Assembly: GCA_022560365.1 (NCBI GenBank)
Contig: JADFTG010000036.1
Span: 1 to 8,745, forward strand
DNA length: 8,745 bases
Direction: 5' to 3'
Source of the DNA: Chloroflexota bacterium
GTDB lineage: Bacteria; Chloroflexota; Dehalococcoidia; SM23-28-2; RBG-16-64-32
Shown: one piece after another, positions 1 through 6,405 of the stretch
Layout of the letters: each line of letters begins with the position of its first letter
Position numbering within the stretch: the stretch's first letter is position 1
Program-made: the position numbers and the translations under genes
The notes under the pieces: generated by a model
Told to the model about the DNA's origin: nothing
What the model saw: the letters and a program-made list of their open reading frames with translations, nothing else
The model's database searches: none

Positions 1-887
1 GCAGCCACCGGCTCGCGGAAGTAGTCGTGGCCGCCGTCCCACCATTCGAACGCGCCCCAGAGCTCCCGCCATAAGCGCCCGTTTCGCTTGTCAGCCGGCG
101 GTTCGTCCGCCAGCAACGCATCGAGCGCATCTACTGCTGCGAGGGAATGGCCGAAGACGTCGTGATGGTGCTCCTTCGGTTGCTCCACACCGCGAGTCAC
201 ATCCATCTCCGGCAGCACGGCCGAGAGCAGCCCCAACTCGTCGATCAGGCGCATGCCTCGACCCGCCCGAGGCGCCGCCAACATCCGCATCAGCTCGTCG
301 CGCTGCCGTTCCGGCGCAGCCTCCACCACTCGCGCCGCGTGCCGGGAGATCATCTCCCGCGTCGACGTCTCGATTGCGAAGCCCAACTGCGCGGCGATGC
401 GCGCACCCCGCAGCGGGCGCAGCCGGTCCTCCCGCAGCGCCTCTTCGCTCGTCGCGCGAACGAGGCCGGCTTCAAGATCCGCGAGGCCGCCGGTCGGGTC
501 GATCACTTCGGCGGCGCCGGCGGCCACTTCCGACAGTGGCGCGCCCAACGCATCGATCGTATAGTCGCGCCGGCGCAGGTCGTCCTCAATCGACCCCGAC
601 ACAGGCGTCAGGTCGATCGTGACGTCGCCGTCCGGCAGCACGATGCGAGCGTGCCCCCGGCCTTTATCGAGCGCGACGAAGTGGCCGCCAAGCTCGCCCG
701 CGAGCGCCTGGCCGTGGGCGAGCGAGTCGCCCGCAACGGCTACGTCCAGGTCGCGCGCGGGCAGTCCGAGAAGCGCGTCCCGAAGGAAGCCGCCGGTTGC
801 GTAGGCAGGCGCGCCGCGCGCGTCGAAGAACGCCGTTAGCCGCTCGATTAGCTGGCGCCGTTCGGGGGCGATCGTGATCCGCCGCAT
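1..887 (-). CDS. cca: CCA-adding tRNA nucleotidyltransferase / poly(A) polymerase family, partial (C-terminus off the left edge)
   Basis: This gene would add or repair the 3' CCA end of tRNAs in the cytoplasm. The frame is open from ATG at 885-887 to the window edge, giving 295 residues, so the C-terminal part is missing. Visible family motifs are TGGFLRDALLG (about residues 31-41, nucleotide-binding GG-x-x-RD), RDLDVAV with the catalytic DxD (D46, D48), a third acidic residue near D92, RRRDYTIDALG (106-115), and EDRLRPLRGARIAAQLGF (153-170), whose EDxxR-type element reads the incoming base. An ER-x-x-x-E helix follows (APERQRDELM, 191-200), then an HD-type stretch HHHDVFGHS (240-248). The order is that of class II bacterial CCA-adding enzymes with an HD domain. 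The CCA activity is inferred; poly(A) polymerase or A-adding relatives share these motifs. The start has GAGG four bases upstream and lies 12 bases after the def stop, so the two genes are probably co-transcribed. Confidence 0.93.
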   Translation of the reverse strand, partial: MRRITIAPERRQLIERLTAFFDARGAPAYATGGFLRDALLGLPARDLDVAVAGDSLAHGQALAGELGGHFVALDKGRGHARIVLPDGDVTIDLTPVSGSIEDDLRRRDYTIDALGAPLSEVAAGAAEVIDPTGGLADLEAGLVRATSEEALREDRLRPLRGARIAAQLGFAIETSTREMISRHAARVVEAAPERQRDELMRMLAAPRAGRGMRLIDELGLLSAVLPEMDVTRGVEQPKEHHHDVFGHSLAAVDALDALLADEPPADKRNGRLWRELWGAFEWWDGGHDYFREPVA

Positions 888-899
888 GACGCCTCGGGT

Positions 900-1415
900 C
901 TAGCGGGGCGTGGCCTCGCGGCTAATGCTCTCGCCCGGCTCCACCTTCTGCAGCTCGTCCAGGCTGTCGAGGTGATCGATGTAGAGCGTGCCGTTGAGGT
1001 GGTCGATCTCGTGCTCCAACACCTGCGCCAGCAACGTGTCCCGCGCCTTAATCCGCACCTTTTTTCCCTCGCGGCTCAGCCCCTTCGCCACAACGAGGCG
1101 GTGCCGCACAAGTTCAGCGTGATAACCGGGCACGGAGAGGCAACCTTCGTCCACCTGCCGCTCGCCGGCGACCTTCACGATCTCCGGGTTGATCAGCGCG
1201 AACGGCTCCTCATCCGGGATACCGATGACGATGACCCGCAGCGAGACGCCGATCTGGGGCGCCGCCAGGCCAATGCCTCGGGCCGCGCCCATGCTCTCGA
1301 TCATGTCGTCGATCAGCTGCTGCAGTTTAGGGTCGCGCTGGGGTGTGTTGGGCACACGCTTCGCCTTCTGGCGCAGCACGGGCTCCGGCAGGTAACGGAT
1401 AGGATGGACGGTCAC
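900..1415 (-). CDS. def: Peptide deformylase
   Basis: The product is a metalloenzyme that removes the formyl group from the N-terminal formyl-methionine of new proteins at the ribosome. All three signature motifs are present in 171 residues: [10 protein letters not shown] (47-56, oxyanion-hole Gln at 54), EGCLSVPG (90-97, metal ligand C92) and [10 protein letters not shown] (133-142, metal ligands H135 and H139, general base E136). The length is normal for a bacterial deformylase. I chose a GTG start because GGAG lies six bases upstream and the protein then begins [14 protein letters not shown], as usual for the family. The frame stays open 80 codons further upstream (to 1655), but that extension resembles no deformylase and would run antisense through the neighbouring gene's 5' end. 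It is the first gene of a likely operon with cca. The 67-base spacer to the divergent gene must hold its promoter. Confidence 0.95.
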   Translation of the reverse strand: MTVHPIRYLPEPVLRQKAKRVPNTPQRDPKLQQLIDDMIESMGAARGIGLAAPQIGVSLRVIVIGIPDEEPFALINPEIVKVAGERQVDEGCLSVPGYHAELVRHRLVVAKGLSREGKKVRIKARDTLLAQVLEHEIDHLNGTLYIDHLDSLDELQKVEPGESISREATPR

Positions 1416-1421
1416 ATATTG

Positions 1422-1425
1422 CTCC
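1422..1425 (-). promoter_or_regulatory. Shine-Dalgarno GGAG for def (decides the GTG start)
   Basis: Read on the minus strand, GGAG sits six bases before the GTG at 1415-1413. It supports this GTG over the in-frame upstream codons and over the out-of-frame ATG nearby. Confidence 0.6.
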
Positions 1426-1432
1426 AGGAAAC

Positions 1433-1438
1433 ATTCTA
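1433..1438 (-). promoter_or_regulatory. Possible -10 element of the def-cca promoter
   Basis: The minus strand reads TAGAAT here, a 5/6 match to TATAAT, about 17 bases before the def start. No convincing -35 hexamer lies at the expected distance. It is plausible only because the promoter has to fit in the 67-base divergent spacer (1416-1482). Confidence 0.22.
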
Positions 1439-1482
1439 GCGCAGCCTTGCCGCCGCCAGTCCCGCCCGCCATCATGTAGCCG

Positions 1483-2691
1483 ATGATCGCGCGCGGGACG
1501 CTTCTTTCGTTTGGACTGTGGATCGTCCTCCTCGCCTTCGTCCGCGTCGCCGTCATCCCTCCCGAGTCGTGCGGCGTCGAGAGCGAGGAGCGCATCGCGG
1601 AAGCCGCCGTGGCTGCCGCCGCCTGGATGACCCGCAACCAGAACGCTGACGGCACCTACGTCTACCTCTACTACAACGAAAGCGACACGTCCCCGATCGC
1701 CTATAACGAGGTGCGTCACGCCGGAGTCACAATGTCGCTCTACCAGGCCGCCGGCCGCCTTGGCGACCGCGAGGCGCTCGCCACCGCCGACAACGCCCTC
1801 GCGTGGATGGAGGAAAACCTCGTCCGTCACGACGACTGGGCCGCGCTCGCCTCAGAAGGACGAGCGGATCGGCCCGCTCTGGGCGCCTCCGCACTGATGG
1901 TCGTCTCGATGGCCGAACGCCGGCTGGCGACGGCCGACACGCAATACGACGACCTGATGCGCGAGGTCGGACGCTACCTGACGGCGCTCCAGCGAGACGA
2001 CGGCGGCTTCCACGTCGCCTGGCAGATCGACATCGATGCTCCCGACACGGTGGGCAGATCCCGCTTCTATCCAGGCGAAGCGCTGTGGGCGCTGGCGCTC
2101 CTGCACGAGGCGTTTCCCGGCGAAGGCTGGGACTCTCACGCCCGCGACGCCCTCCAATTCGTCACGACGCTGCGCGACGACGTGGAGGACGTCGACTTCC
2201 CACCGCTGGCCGACCAGTGGACCGCCTACGGCCTCGCCGAGATGGTCGAGTGGGGCCTCACAGACCAGCAGATCGATTACGCGCGAGATCTCGCCGGGCG
2301 CTTCGGCCTCCTCGTCCGTACGGCGAGTCAGCGCGAGGGCAGCTGGTACGGTAGCCTCGTGCGCGGCGAAGACGCCCGCGCATCCGGAGTCGGGACTTGG
2401 GCCGAGGGCCTGGCCGGCCTCTGGCGCGTCGCCGCCAACGACGACCGGCTGGCCGACATCAAGAACAAGACAGAGGAGCGGCTGCACTGCATCGCCGGGA
2501 TCCTCGCCGACCGCCAGTTCGACGCCGAAGAGGCGGCAGGCTACGGTACGCCCGGTCTCGTCGAGGGCGCCTGGTTCCACGAGGGCGAGACCCGCATGGA
2601 CGACCAACAGCACGCCTTCTCCGGCATCACCTACGCGCTCGACGCCCTGGCCGAGCACAAGATGCGCGAACCGGAGGAGACGCTCGAATGA
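1483..2691 (+). CDS. Signal-anchored alpha/alpha-toroid (six-hairpin/terpene-cyclase-like fold) protein of unknown activity
   Basis: The gene encodes 402 residues. The N-terminus is a signal peptide or single membrane anchor (R4, then hydrophobic residues 6-26), so the rest probably lies outside the cytoplasm. There is no lipobox before C30. The body is helical and repetitive, with spaced elements typical of alpha/alpha toroids: [12 protein letters not shown] (54-65), [18 protein letters not shown] (78-95), [11 protein letters not shown] (166-176), [15 protein letters not shown] (195-209), [10 protein letters not shown] (249-258), [12 protein letters not shown] (304-315) and [13 protein letters not shown] (377-389). 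Such folds occur in glycan hydrolases, lyases and prenyl cyclases. I cannot assign a catalytic pair, so substrate and activity are unknown. An in-frame stop at 1477-1479 makes this ATG the first possible ATG. No Shine-Dalgarno is visible. The stop overlaps the marC start (ATGA), implying translational coupling. Confidence 0.8.
   Translation: MIARGTLLSFGLWIVLLAFVRVAVIPPESCGVESEERIAEAAVAAAAWMTRNQNADGTYVYLYYNESDTSPIAYNEVRHAGVTMSLYQAAGRLGDREALATADNALAWMEENLVRHDDWAALASEGRADRPALGASALMVVSMAERRLATADTQYDDLMREVGRYLTALQRDDGGFHVAWQIDIDAPDTVGRSRFYPGEALWALALLHEAFPGEGWDSHARDALQFVTTLRDDVEDVDFPPLADQWTAYGLAEMVEWGLTDQQIDYARDLAGRFGLLVRTASQREGSWYGSLVRGEDARASGVGTWAEGLAGLWRVAANDDRLADIKNKTEERLHCIAGILADRQFDAEEAAGYGTPGLVEGAWFHEGETRMDDQQHAFSGITYALDALAEHKMREPEETLE
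2673..2679 (+). promoter_or_regulatory. Shine-Dalgarno GGAGGAG for the MarC-family gene
   Basis: A strong ribosome-binding sequence lies eight bases before the ATG at 2688, inside the 3' end of the preceding gene. It fixes the marC start at 2688, although the frame is open upstream to 2397. Confidence 0.7.
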
Positions 2692-3269
2692 CCGATATCC
2701 TGCGCGCCGCCGTCGGCATTTTCGCAACGCTGGCGCCGTTCGGCCTGATCCCCGCTTTCCTGGCGGCCTCTCGTGATGCCCGCGAGGAGAACGCCCGCGC
2801 CGGCCGGACGCTGCCCCTCGCGGGCATCACCGCACTGGTCGTCCTGCTCGTCGCGGTGCTCCTGGCCGATCCGTTCCTCGACTTCCTCGATGTCTCGGCA
2901 GAGAACTTCCAGGCCGCCGCCGCCGTCATCATGCTGCCGCTGGCGGCGCGACTGCTCTGGTCCGGCCATTCCCTCGGCCTCAGCGACGTGGCGACAAGCC
3001 GGCCCTGGCTCCTGCCGCTGGCAATTCCCGGTCTTGCCGGCCCCGCATCACTCGGCGCCGTCGTCGCCTACAGCGGCCGCTACGGCGAGGCCGACGCCGC
3101 AATCGCTGTCGCGATCGCGATCATGGCCGCGAGCGCGCTGCTCTACGCCGCCGGCTTCTTGCAGCGCGCACTTGGCGAGCGAGCGATCGGCGTCCTCGGG
3201 CGGCTCTCCGGCGCCCTGATCGTCGCCATCGCCGTCGAGCTGGCGGTCGACGGCGTGCGCAGCGTCTGA
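2688..3269 (+). CDS. MarC family (UPF0056) integral membrane protein
   Basis: The 193-residue inner-membrane protein has six predicted hydrophobic segments (about 5-25, 44-60, 72-92, 107-127, 137-157, 168-188). Family-like features are the first-helix motif LAPFGLIPAFLAAS (15-28), DPFLDFLDVSAENFQAAAA (61-79) and the proline/glycine-rich LPLAIPGLAGPASLGAVV (109-126) opening the second half. The MarC name comes from a once-proposed link to multiple antibiotic resistance that was not upheld. The biochemical function is not established and no substrate can be read from the sequence. The length matches the usual 190-220 residues. The ATG overlaps the upstream gene by four bases (ATGA) and has a strong Shine-Dalgarno. 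The stop lies one base from that of the convergent permease gene. Confidence 0.85.
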   Translation: MTDILRAAVGIFATLAPFGLIPAFLAASRDAREENARAGRTLPLAGITALVVLLVAVLLADPFLDFLDVSAENFQAAAAVIMLPLAARLLWSGHSLGLSDVATSRPWLLPLAIPGLAGPASLGAVVAYSGRYGEADAAIAVAIAIMAASALLYAAGFLQRALGERAIGVLGRLSGALIVAIAVELAVDGVRSV

Positions 3270-3277
3270 TTCAGACG
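3263..3277. repeat. Perfect inverted repeat CGTCTGA-T-TCAGACG across two facing stop codons
   Basis: Seven-base arms flank a single central T at 3270. Each arm contains one gene's TGA stop: 3267-3269 on plus and 3273-3271 on minus. As RNA it could fold as a five-pair stem with loop GATTC, readable from either strand. There is no downstream T-run, so it is at best a weak bidirectional terminator. Confidence 0.6.
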
Positions 3278-4104
3278 TCCGCGATCGCCTTCAGCAGCAA
3301 CCGGGCGCCGAGCACGACGGTCGCCGACGCCAGCAGGATCACCACGGAGCGACCCTTGATCCGTGGTGCCAGGTACGCGCCCAGCTGCGCGCCAAGTACC
3401 GCACCAAGGGCCAGCGCTGCGATCTTGGCCGCATCTTCGCCGCCCAGGGTGCCGGTCGCCAGGTGTATGGCGGACGCGCCACCGGACATGAACATCAACA
3501 CGAAGAGCGACGTCGCCACCGCGAATTGAACCGGGATGTGCAGCAGCATAATCATCGCTGGCACGTGAATAACCCCGCCGCCAATGCCGAACAGGCTGGA
3601 GACGACGCCGATCCCCAGGCTCAACGTCAGGCCCTGCCAGACCCTGTAGGCGTAGACGTAACGCCTGCCCTCGGCGTCAGTAACGATGCGCCGGATGATG
3701 CCGCTGCCGCGCAGCGGCTCGCGGACGGCCAGCGGACGGCCCCAGACTGATACCGCAGCCACACCCATCAGCATCACACCGAACAACCCCGTGAAAAGCC
3801 TCTCCGGCACGAACTGCACCAGCATCGCACCGGCCACGACACCGGGCGCAGAGGCAGCGGCGAAGAGAAGCCCCGTCGTGTAGTCGATCCGGCGCTGGCG
3901 CGCGTAACCCGCTGTTCCGGAGACCGCGCTCAAGAAGACGACGCCGAGCGAAACGGCCGTCACCTCTTCCGGCTCGAAGTCCGGGTAGAGGATCAGCAGC
4001 GCCGGCACGAGCACGAAGCCACCGCCCGCGCCGACTACGGTCCCGTACGTCCCGATTCCGAGGCCAAGCAGCACCAGCCCGGCCAGCTCAAGCACCGGGC
4101 GCAC
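3271..4104 (-). CDS. TSUP family (TauE/SafE) membrane permease
   Basis: The 277-residue inner-membrane transporter belongs to the sulfite/organosulfonate exporter superfamily, which moves small anions, often sulfur compounds. It shows the family's internal duplication: GTVVGAGGGFVLVPALLILY (21-40) in the first half and SSLFGIGGGVIHVPAMIML (169-187) in the second, each starting a four-helix unit, for about eight membrane segments. A hydrophilic insert (about 122-152, MTDAEG-like region ending RRYVYAYR) joins the halves. The substrate cannot be read from sequence, and no sulfur-metabolism gene lies nearby. The start is a GTG with only a weak GAG upstream. The nearest upstream ATG and GTG codons (4132, 4138) are out of frame. 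The gene stands alone on its strand, convergent with marC and divergent from gtrA. Confidence 0.88.
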   Translation of the reverse strand: MRPVLELAGLVLLGLGIGTYGTVVGAGGGFVLVPALLILYPDFEPEEVTAVSLGVVFLSAVSGTAGYARQRRIDYTTGLLFAAASAPGVVAGAMLVQFVPERLFTGLFGVMLMGVAAVSVWGRPLAVREPLRGSGIIRRIVTDAEGRRYVYAYRVWQGLTLSLGIGVVSSLFGIGGGVIHVPAMIMLLHIPVQFAVATSLFVLMFMSGGASAIHLATGTLGGEDAAKIAALALGAVLGAQLGAYLAPRIKGRSVVILLASATVVLGARLLLKAIADV

Positions 4105-4222
4105 CTGCTCGACGTGAAACTTCGCGGGCCATCAACACGTATCCGGGCTGATGATACTTCCTTGCACCGCTTGAGATACGCGCCTATTCTGGAATGCAGG
4201 CTGCGCGATCAGCCCACCAATT
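4105..4222. other. 118-base divergent spacer between the TSUP permease and gtrA
   Basis: The spacer should carry promoters for both directions. On the minus strand TATCAT (4156-4151) is a 5/6 match to a -10 box but lacks a good -35. The plus-strand candidate is listed separately. I see no operator palindrome or riboswitch. Confidence 0.5.
4162..4190 (+). promoter_or_regulatory. Candidate sigma-70-type promoter for the gtrA/GT-C operon
   Basis: TTGCAC (4162-4167) and TATTCT (4185-4190) are separated by exactly 17 bases. The hexamers match the consensus at 3/6 and 4/6. Transcription would begin near 4197 and leave a leader of about 26 bases without a Shine-Dalgarno before ATG 4223. Confidence 0.35.
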
Positions 4223-4750
4223 ATGGAGACTCCGGCCTCCGCTGACCCCGGCTCGTCCTCCCTCATAGACCGTCTCGCCGCGCGCCTGCACGTCTCACCG
4301 GAGTTCCTCAAGTTCCTCCTCGTCGGCAGCATCGCCTTCCTCATCGCTCAGGCCGCGCTCCTGCTCCTCTACGACGTTCTCCAGATCCTCCCGGCCCACG
4401 ACCGCAACTTCGACTTCGGCCTCTTCACGCACCCGGACATCCGCCTTCTGCTGGCTTCGGTGTTGGCCGTCCAGGTGGCGATCATGTTTAAGTTCTACGC
4501 ACTCGAAAACTGGACGTTCCGCGACCGGCCGCGCCGCGGCTGGGGCCTTGCGCGTTTCCTGCAGTTCAACGCCAGCTGCATCGTCAGCCCGATCATTGTC
4601 GTCACCACGGTGAACGTCCTGACGCCCGTCTTCGGGATCAGCCCCTACCTCTCGAACACCGCCGGCACACTCCTCGGCTTCCTCGCCAACTGGGCGTTTA
4701 GCGCCTACCTCATCTGGCCTCTCGCCCGCTCCGAAGCGAGCACTGCCTGA
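4223..4750 (+). CDS. GtrA family membrane protein (putative lipid-linked sugar translocation)
   Basis: The 175-residue protein has four hydrophobic segments (about 29-54, 73-93, 112-134, 141-166). GtrA-family landmarks are FLKFLLVGSIAFL (28-40) opening helix 1, FKFYALENWTFRDR (89-102) ending helix 2 (the family's N-x-x-W-x-F pattern), and a related element GFLANWAFSAYLIW (152-165) near the end. In the phage and Shigella prototypes, GtrA is thought to flip undecaprenyl-phosphate-linked glucose. Here that role is inferred from family and context. The loop between helices 1 and 2 (about 55-72) looks somewhat long. No Shine-Dalgarno is visible upstream, but a plausible promoter is. The stop shares one base with the next start (TGATG), so it is probably co-translated with the GT-C gene. 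Confidence 0.87.
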   Translation: METPASADPGSSSLIDRLAARLHVSPEFLKFLLVGSIAFLIAQAALLLLYDVLQILPAHDRNFDFGLFTHPDIRLLLASVLAVQVAIMFKFYALENWTFRDRPRRGWGLARFLQFNASCIVSPIIVVTTVNVLTPVFGISPYLSNTAGTLLGFLANWAFSAYLIWPLARSEASTA

Positions 4751-6405
4751 TGGGCGAAGCCCAGTACGGCAGGTCCGCAGGCGCCTCCAGGCGAGTCCCG
4801 GAGGACCAGGACCCCGGCGGCTTCCGGCTCTCCGACATCAACGTTCCGCACCTGATCGAGTCGGGCCGGCCCACGATCGTCGGCTGGTGCGTTCTGTTCG
4901 CCGTCGTCACCTTCGGACTGCTCTGGTTCCTCGGCCCGAAGGACACCATCTACTCGTTTCAGGTCAGCCAGGCGAACAACCTCCTCCACGGCCACCTGGA
5001 CATGGACCCGCAGTACACCAAAAACTACGGCGTCCTGGAGCGCGTCCTCTACGACGGAGAGGGCTTCTGTTTCCCACCCGGTGACCCGGACGCGGCGCTG
5101 GTATCGGACGCCCGCTTCTCGGAAGACTGCAAGACGTACATGCAGCACTCGCTCGGCCCGGCGTTCATCGTCCTGCCGGGCGTCCTCCTCTTCGGCGTCG
5201 ACCTGAACCAGACACTCGTCTCCGTAATCTTCGCCGCGATGATGGCGCCAATCGTCTTTCTCGTTGCGTGCGGCCTCTCGAAGAGCACCGAGGCACGCGT
5301 CTGGCTGACGGTGCTCATGGTCTTCGGCACGATCTTCTTCTGGGTGGGCGCGAACGGCGGCGTCTGGTTCTTCGCGCACACGACGGCGACGTTCTTCCTG
5401 TTCGGGGCGATCTACTTCACCGTCACGAGACCGAACCCGCTATTTGCGGGGGCGCTGCTGGGCGCCGCGTTCATGAGCCGGCCGACGGTGGCGATGACCG
5501 GTCTCTTCTTCGTGATCATGTTCGCGCATCTCTGGCTGCGTCCGCCCGAGGGTGGCAAGTCACTGCTGGCGCGCATCAACTGGGAGCCGGTGAGCGCCTT
5601 CTTCGCCGGTGTGTCGCCCTTCGTCCTGGCGACGATGGCGATCAACTACGCGCGCTTCGATAATCCGGTGGAGACAGGCTATAACTACGGCGAGCAGCTT
5701 CACCAGAACCACCTGGCCTACGTCTACACGGACGGCACGTTCCACCCCGGCTACGTCGAACGCCATCCGCCCGTCGTGTTCGAGCAGATGCCGATCTTCC
5801 GGGACACCGCTCCCTATATCTTGCCGTCCTGGGCGGGGATGGCGATGTGGGCGACGACGCCAGCGTTCCTCTACGCCCTCTTCGCCGGCATTAAGGAGCG
5901 TATAGTCCTCATCATCGGCGGCGTGGCGGTCGGCCTCGCCGCGGCCATCATCCTCTCGCGCGGCGTCGTTCGCGCCTGGGACTGGGGCTGGGCGACGGCG
6001 GAGATACCGCTGGGCATCCACCTGCTGCCGTTCTGGGTCATGATCGTCGCGGCCGTGGCCTACTCGCTCATCAACCGTGACCGCCTGATCGTGGCTTGCT
6101 GGGCGGCGATCATTCCGACGGCGTTCTTGATCTTTAACTTCGCAGCCACCGGCTGGGCCCAGTTTGGGTACCGTTACGGGCTGGACTTCACGCCCTTTCT
6201 CTGGCTTCTTGTCGCCAGGGCAATCGGAGATGAGATCAAGTGGCACCACAGGGCGCTGATCACAATCGGTGTTCTCATAAACTTGATGGGCCTGCTCTGG
6301 ATCTATCAGCTTGGCGATCCGAACGCTGCTCTCGGAGGCTTCCTCCGGGACATCCTGAACACGCTGGGCGACGATCCGTCCCGCTGGAGTTGGGTGACTT
6401 TCTAG
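4750..6405 (+). CDS. GT-C-like polytopic membrane glycosyltransferase (uncharacterised)
   Basis: The 551-residue protein has a soluble N-terminus of about 40 residues and then roughly ten or more hydrophobic segments, the first at about 43-61. The long first loop (62-132) faces outward in this fold. It carries YSFQVSQANNLLHGHLDMD (68-86) and MQHSLGPAFIVLPGVLLFG (131-149), matching the pattern of lipid-sugar-dependent enzymes, where a large acidic first loop leads to an H-x-x-GP element. Later landmarks are FAGALLGAAFMSRPTVAM (232-249) and GYRYGLDFTPFLWLLVAR (473-490), both common in bacterial mannosyltransferase-like GT-C proteins. These enzymes take sugar from a polyprenyl-phosphate donor and transfer it to a cell-surface acceptor; neither sugar nor acceptor can be read here. 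A classic DD/ED catalytic pair is not obvious. The start overlaps the gtrA stop by one base. The stop overlaps that of the convergent GT2 gene. Confidence 0.78.
   Translation: MGEAQYGRSAGASRRVPEDQDPGGFRLSDINVPHLIESGRPTIVGWCVLFAVVTFGLLWFLGPKDTIYSFQVSQANNLLHGHLDMDPQYTKNYGVLERVLYDGEGFCFPPGDPDAALVSDARFSEDCKTYMQHSLGPAFIVLPGVLLFGVDLNQTLVSVIFAAMMAPIVFLVACGLSKSTEARVWLTVLMVFGTIFFWVGANGGVWFFAHTTATFFLFGAIYFTVTRPNPLFAGALLGAAFMSRPTVAMTGLFFVIMFAHLWLRPPEGGKSLLARINWEPVSAFFAGVSPFVLATMAINYARFDNPVETGYNYGEQLHQNHLAYVYTDGTFHPGYVERHPPVVFEQMPIFRDTAPYILPSWAGMAMWATTPAFLYALFAGIKERIVLIIGGVAVGLAAAIILSRGVVRAWDWGWATAEIPLGIHLLPFWVMIVAAVAYSLINRDRLIVACWAAIIPTAFLIFNFAATGWAQFGYRYGLDFTPFLWLLVARAIGDEIKWHHRALITIGVLINLMGLLWIYQLGDPNAALGGFLRDILNTLGDDPSRWSWVTF
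6402..6405. other. Shared CTAG: overlapping stop codons of convergent genes
   Basis: The palindrome CTAG supplies TAG to the GT-C gene on plus (6403-6405) and TAG to the GT2 gene on minus (6404-6402). The genes therefore overlap by four bases with no room for an intergenic terminator. Confidence 0.9.

Noticed and set aside
147..839. Plus-strand open frame of 230 codons
   Set aside because: It is antisense to the CCA-adding enzyme, which has clear motifs. The translation is low-complexity Arg/His-rich, as expected for a shadow frame in GC-rich DNA.
1416..1655. 80-codon N-terminal extension of deformylase
   Set aside because: It overlaps the 5' end of the divergent gene, resembles no deformylase, and the GTG at 1415 has a good Shine-Dalgarno.
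2397..2687. 97-codon upstream extension of the MarC frame
   Set aside because: It runs inside the toroid gene in another frame and is Arg-rich. The Shine-Dalgarno and family alignment place the start at 2688.
1852..2727. Minus-strand open frame of 291 codons
   Set aside because: It is fully antisense to the toroid gene, whose translation has a signal sequence and repeated helical motifs. The minus frame shows none.
4705..5379. Minus-strand open frame of 224 codons rich in Glu, Asp and Arg
   Set aside because: It is antisense to the gtrA end and GT-C start. Its acidic/basic composition is the usual mirror image of membrane-protein codons.
5560..6249. Minus-strand open frame of 229 codons
   Set aside because: It is antisense to the GT-C-like gene, with no recognisable motif.
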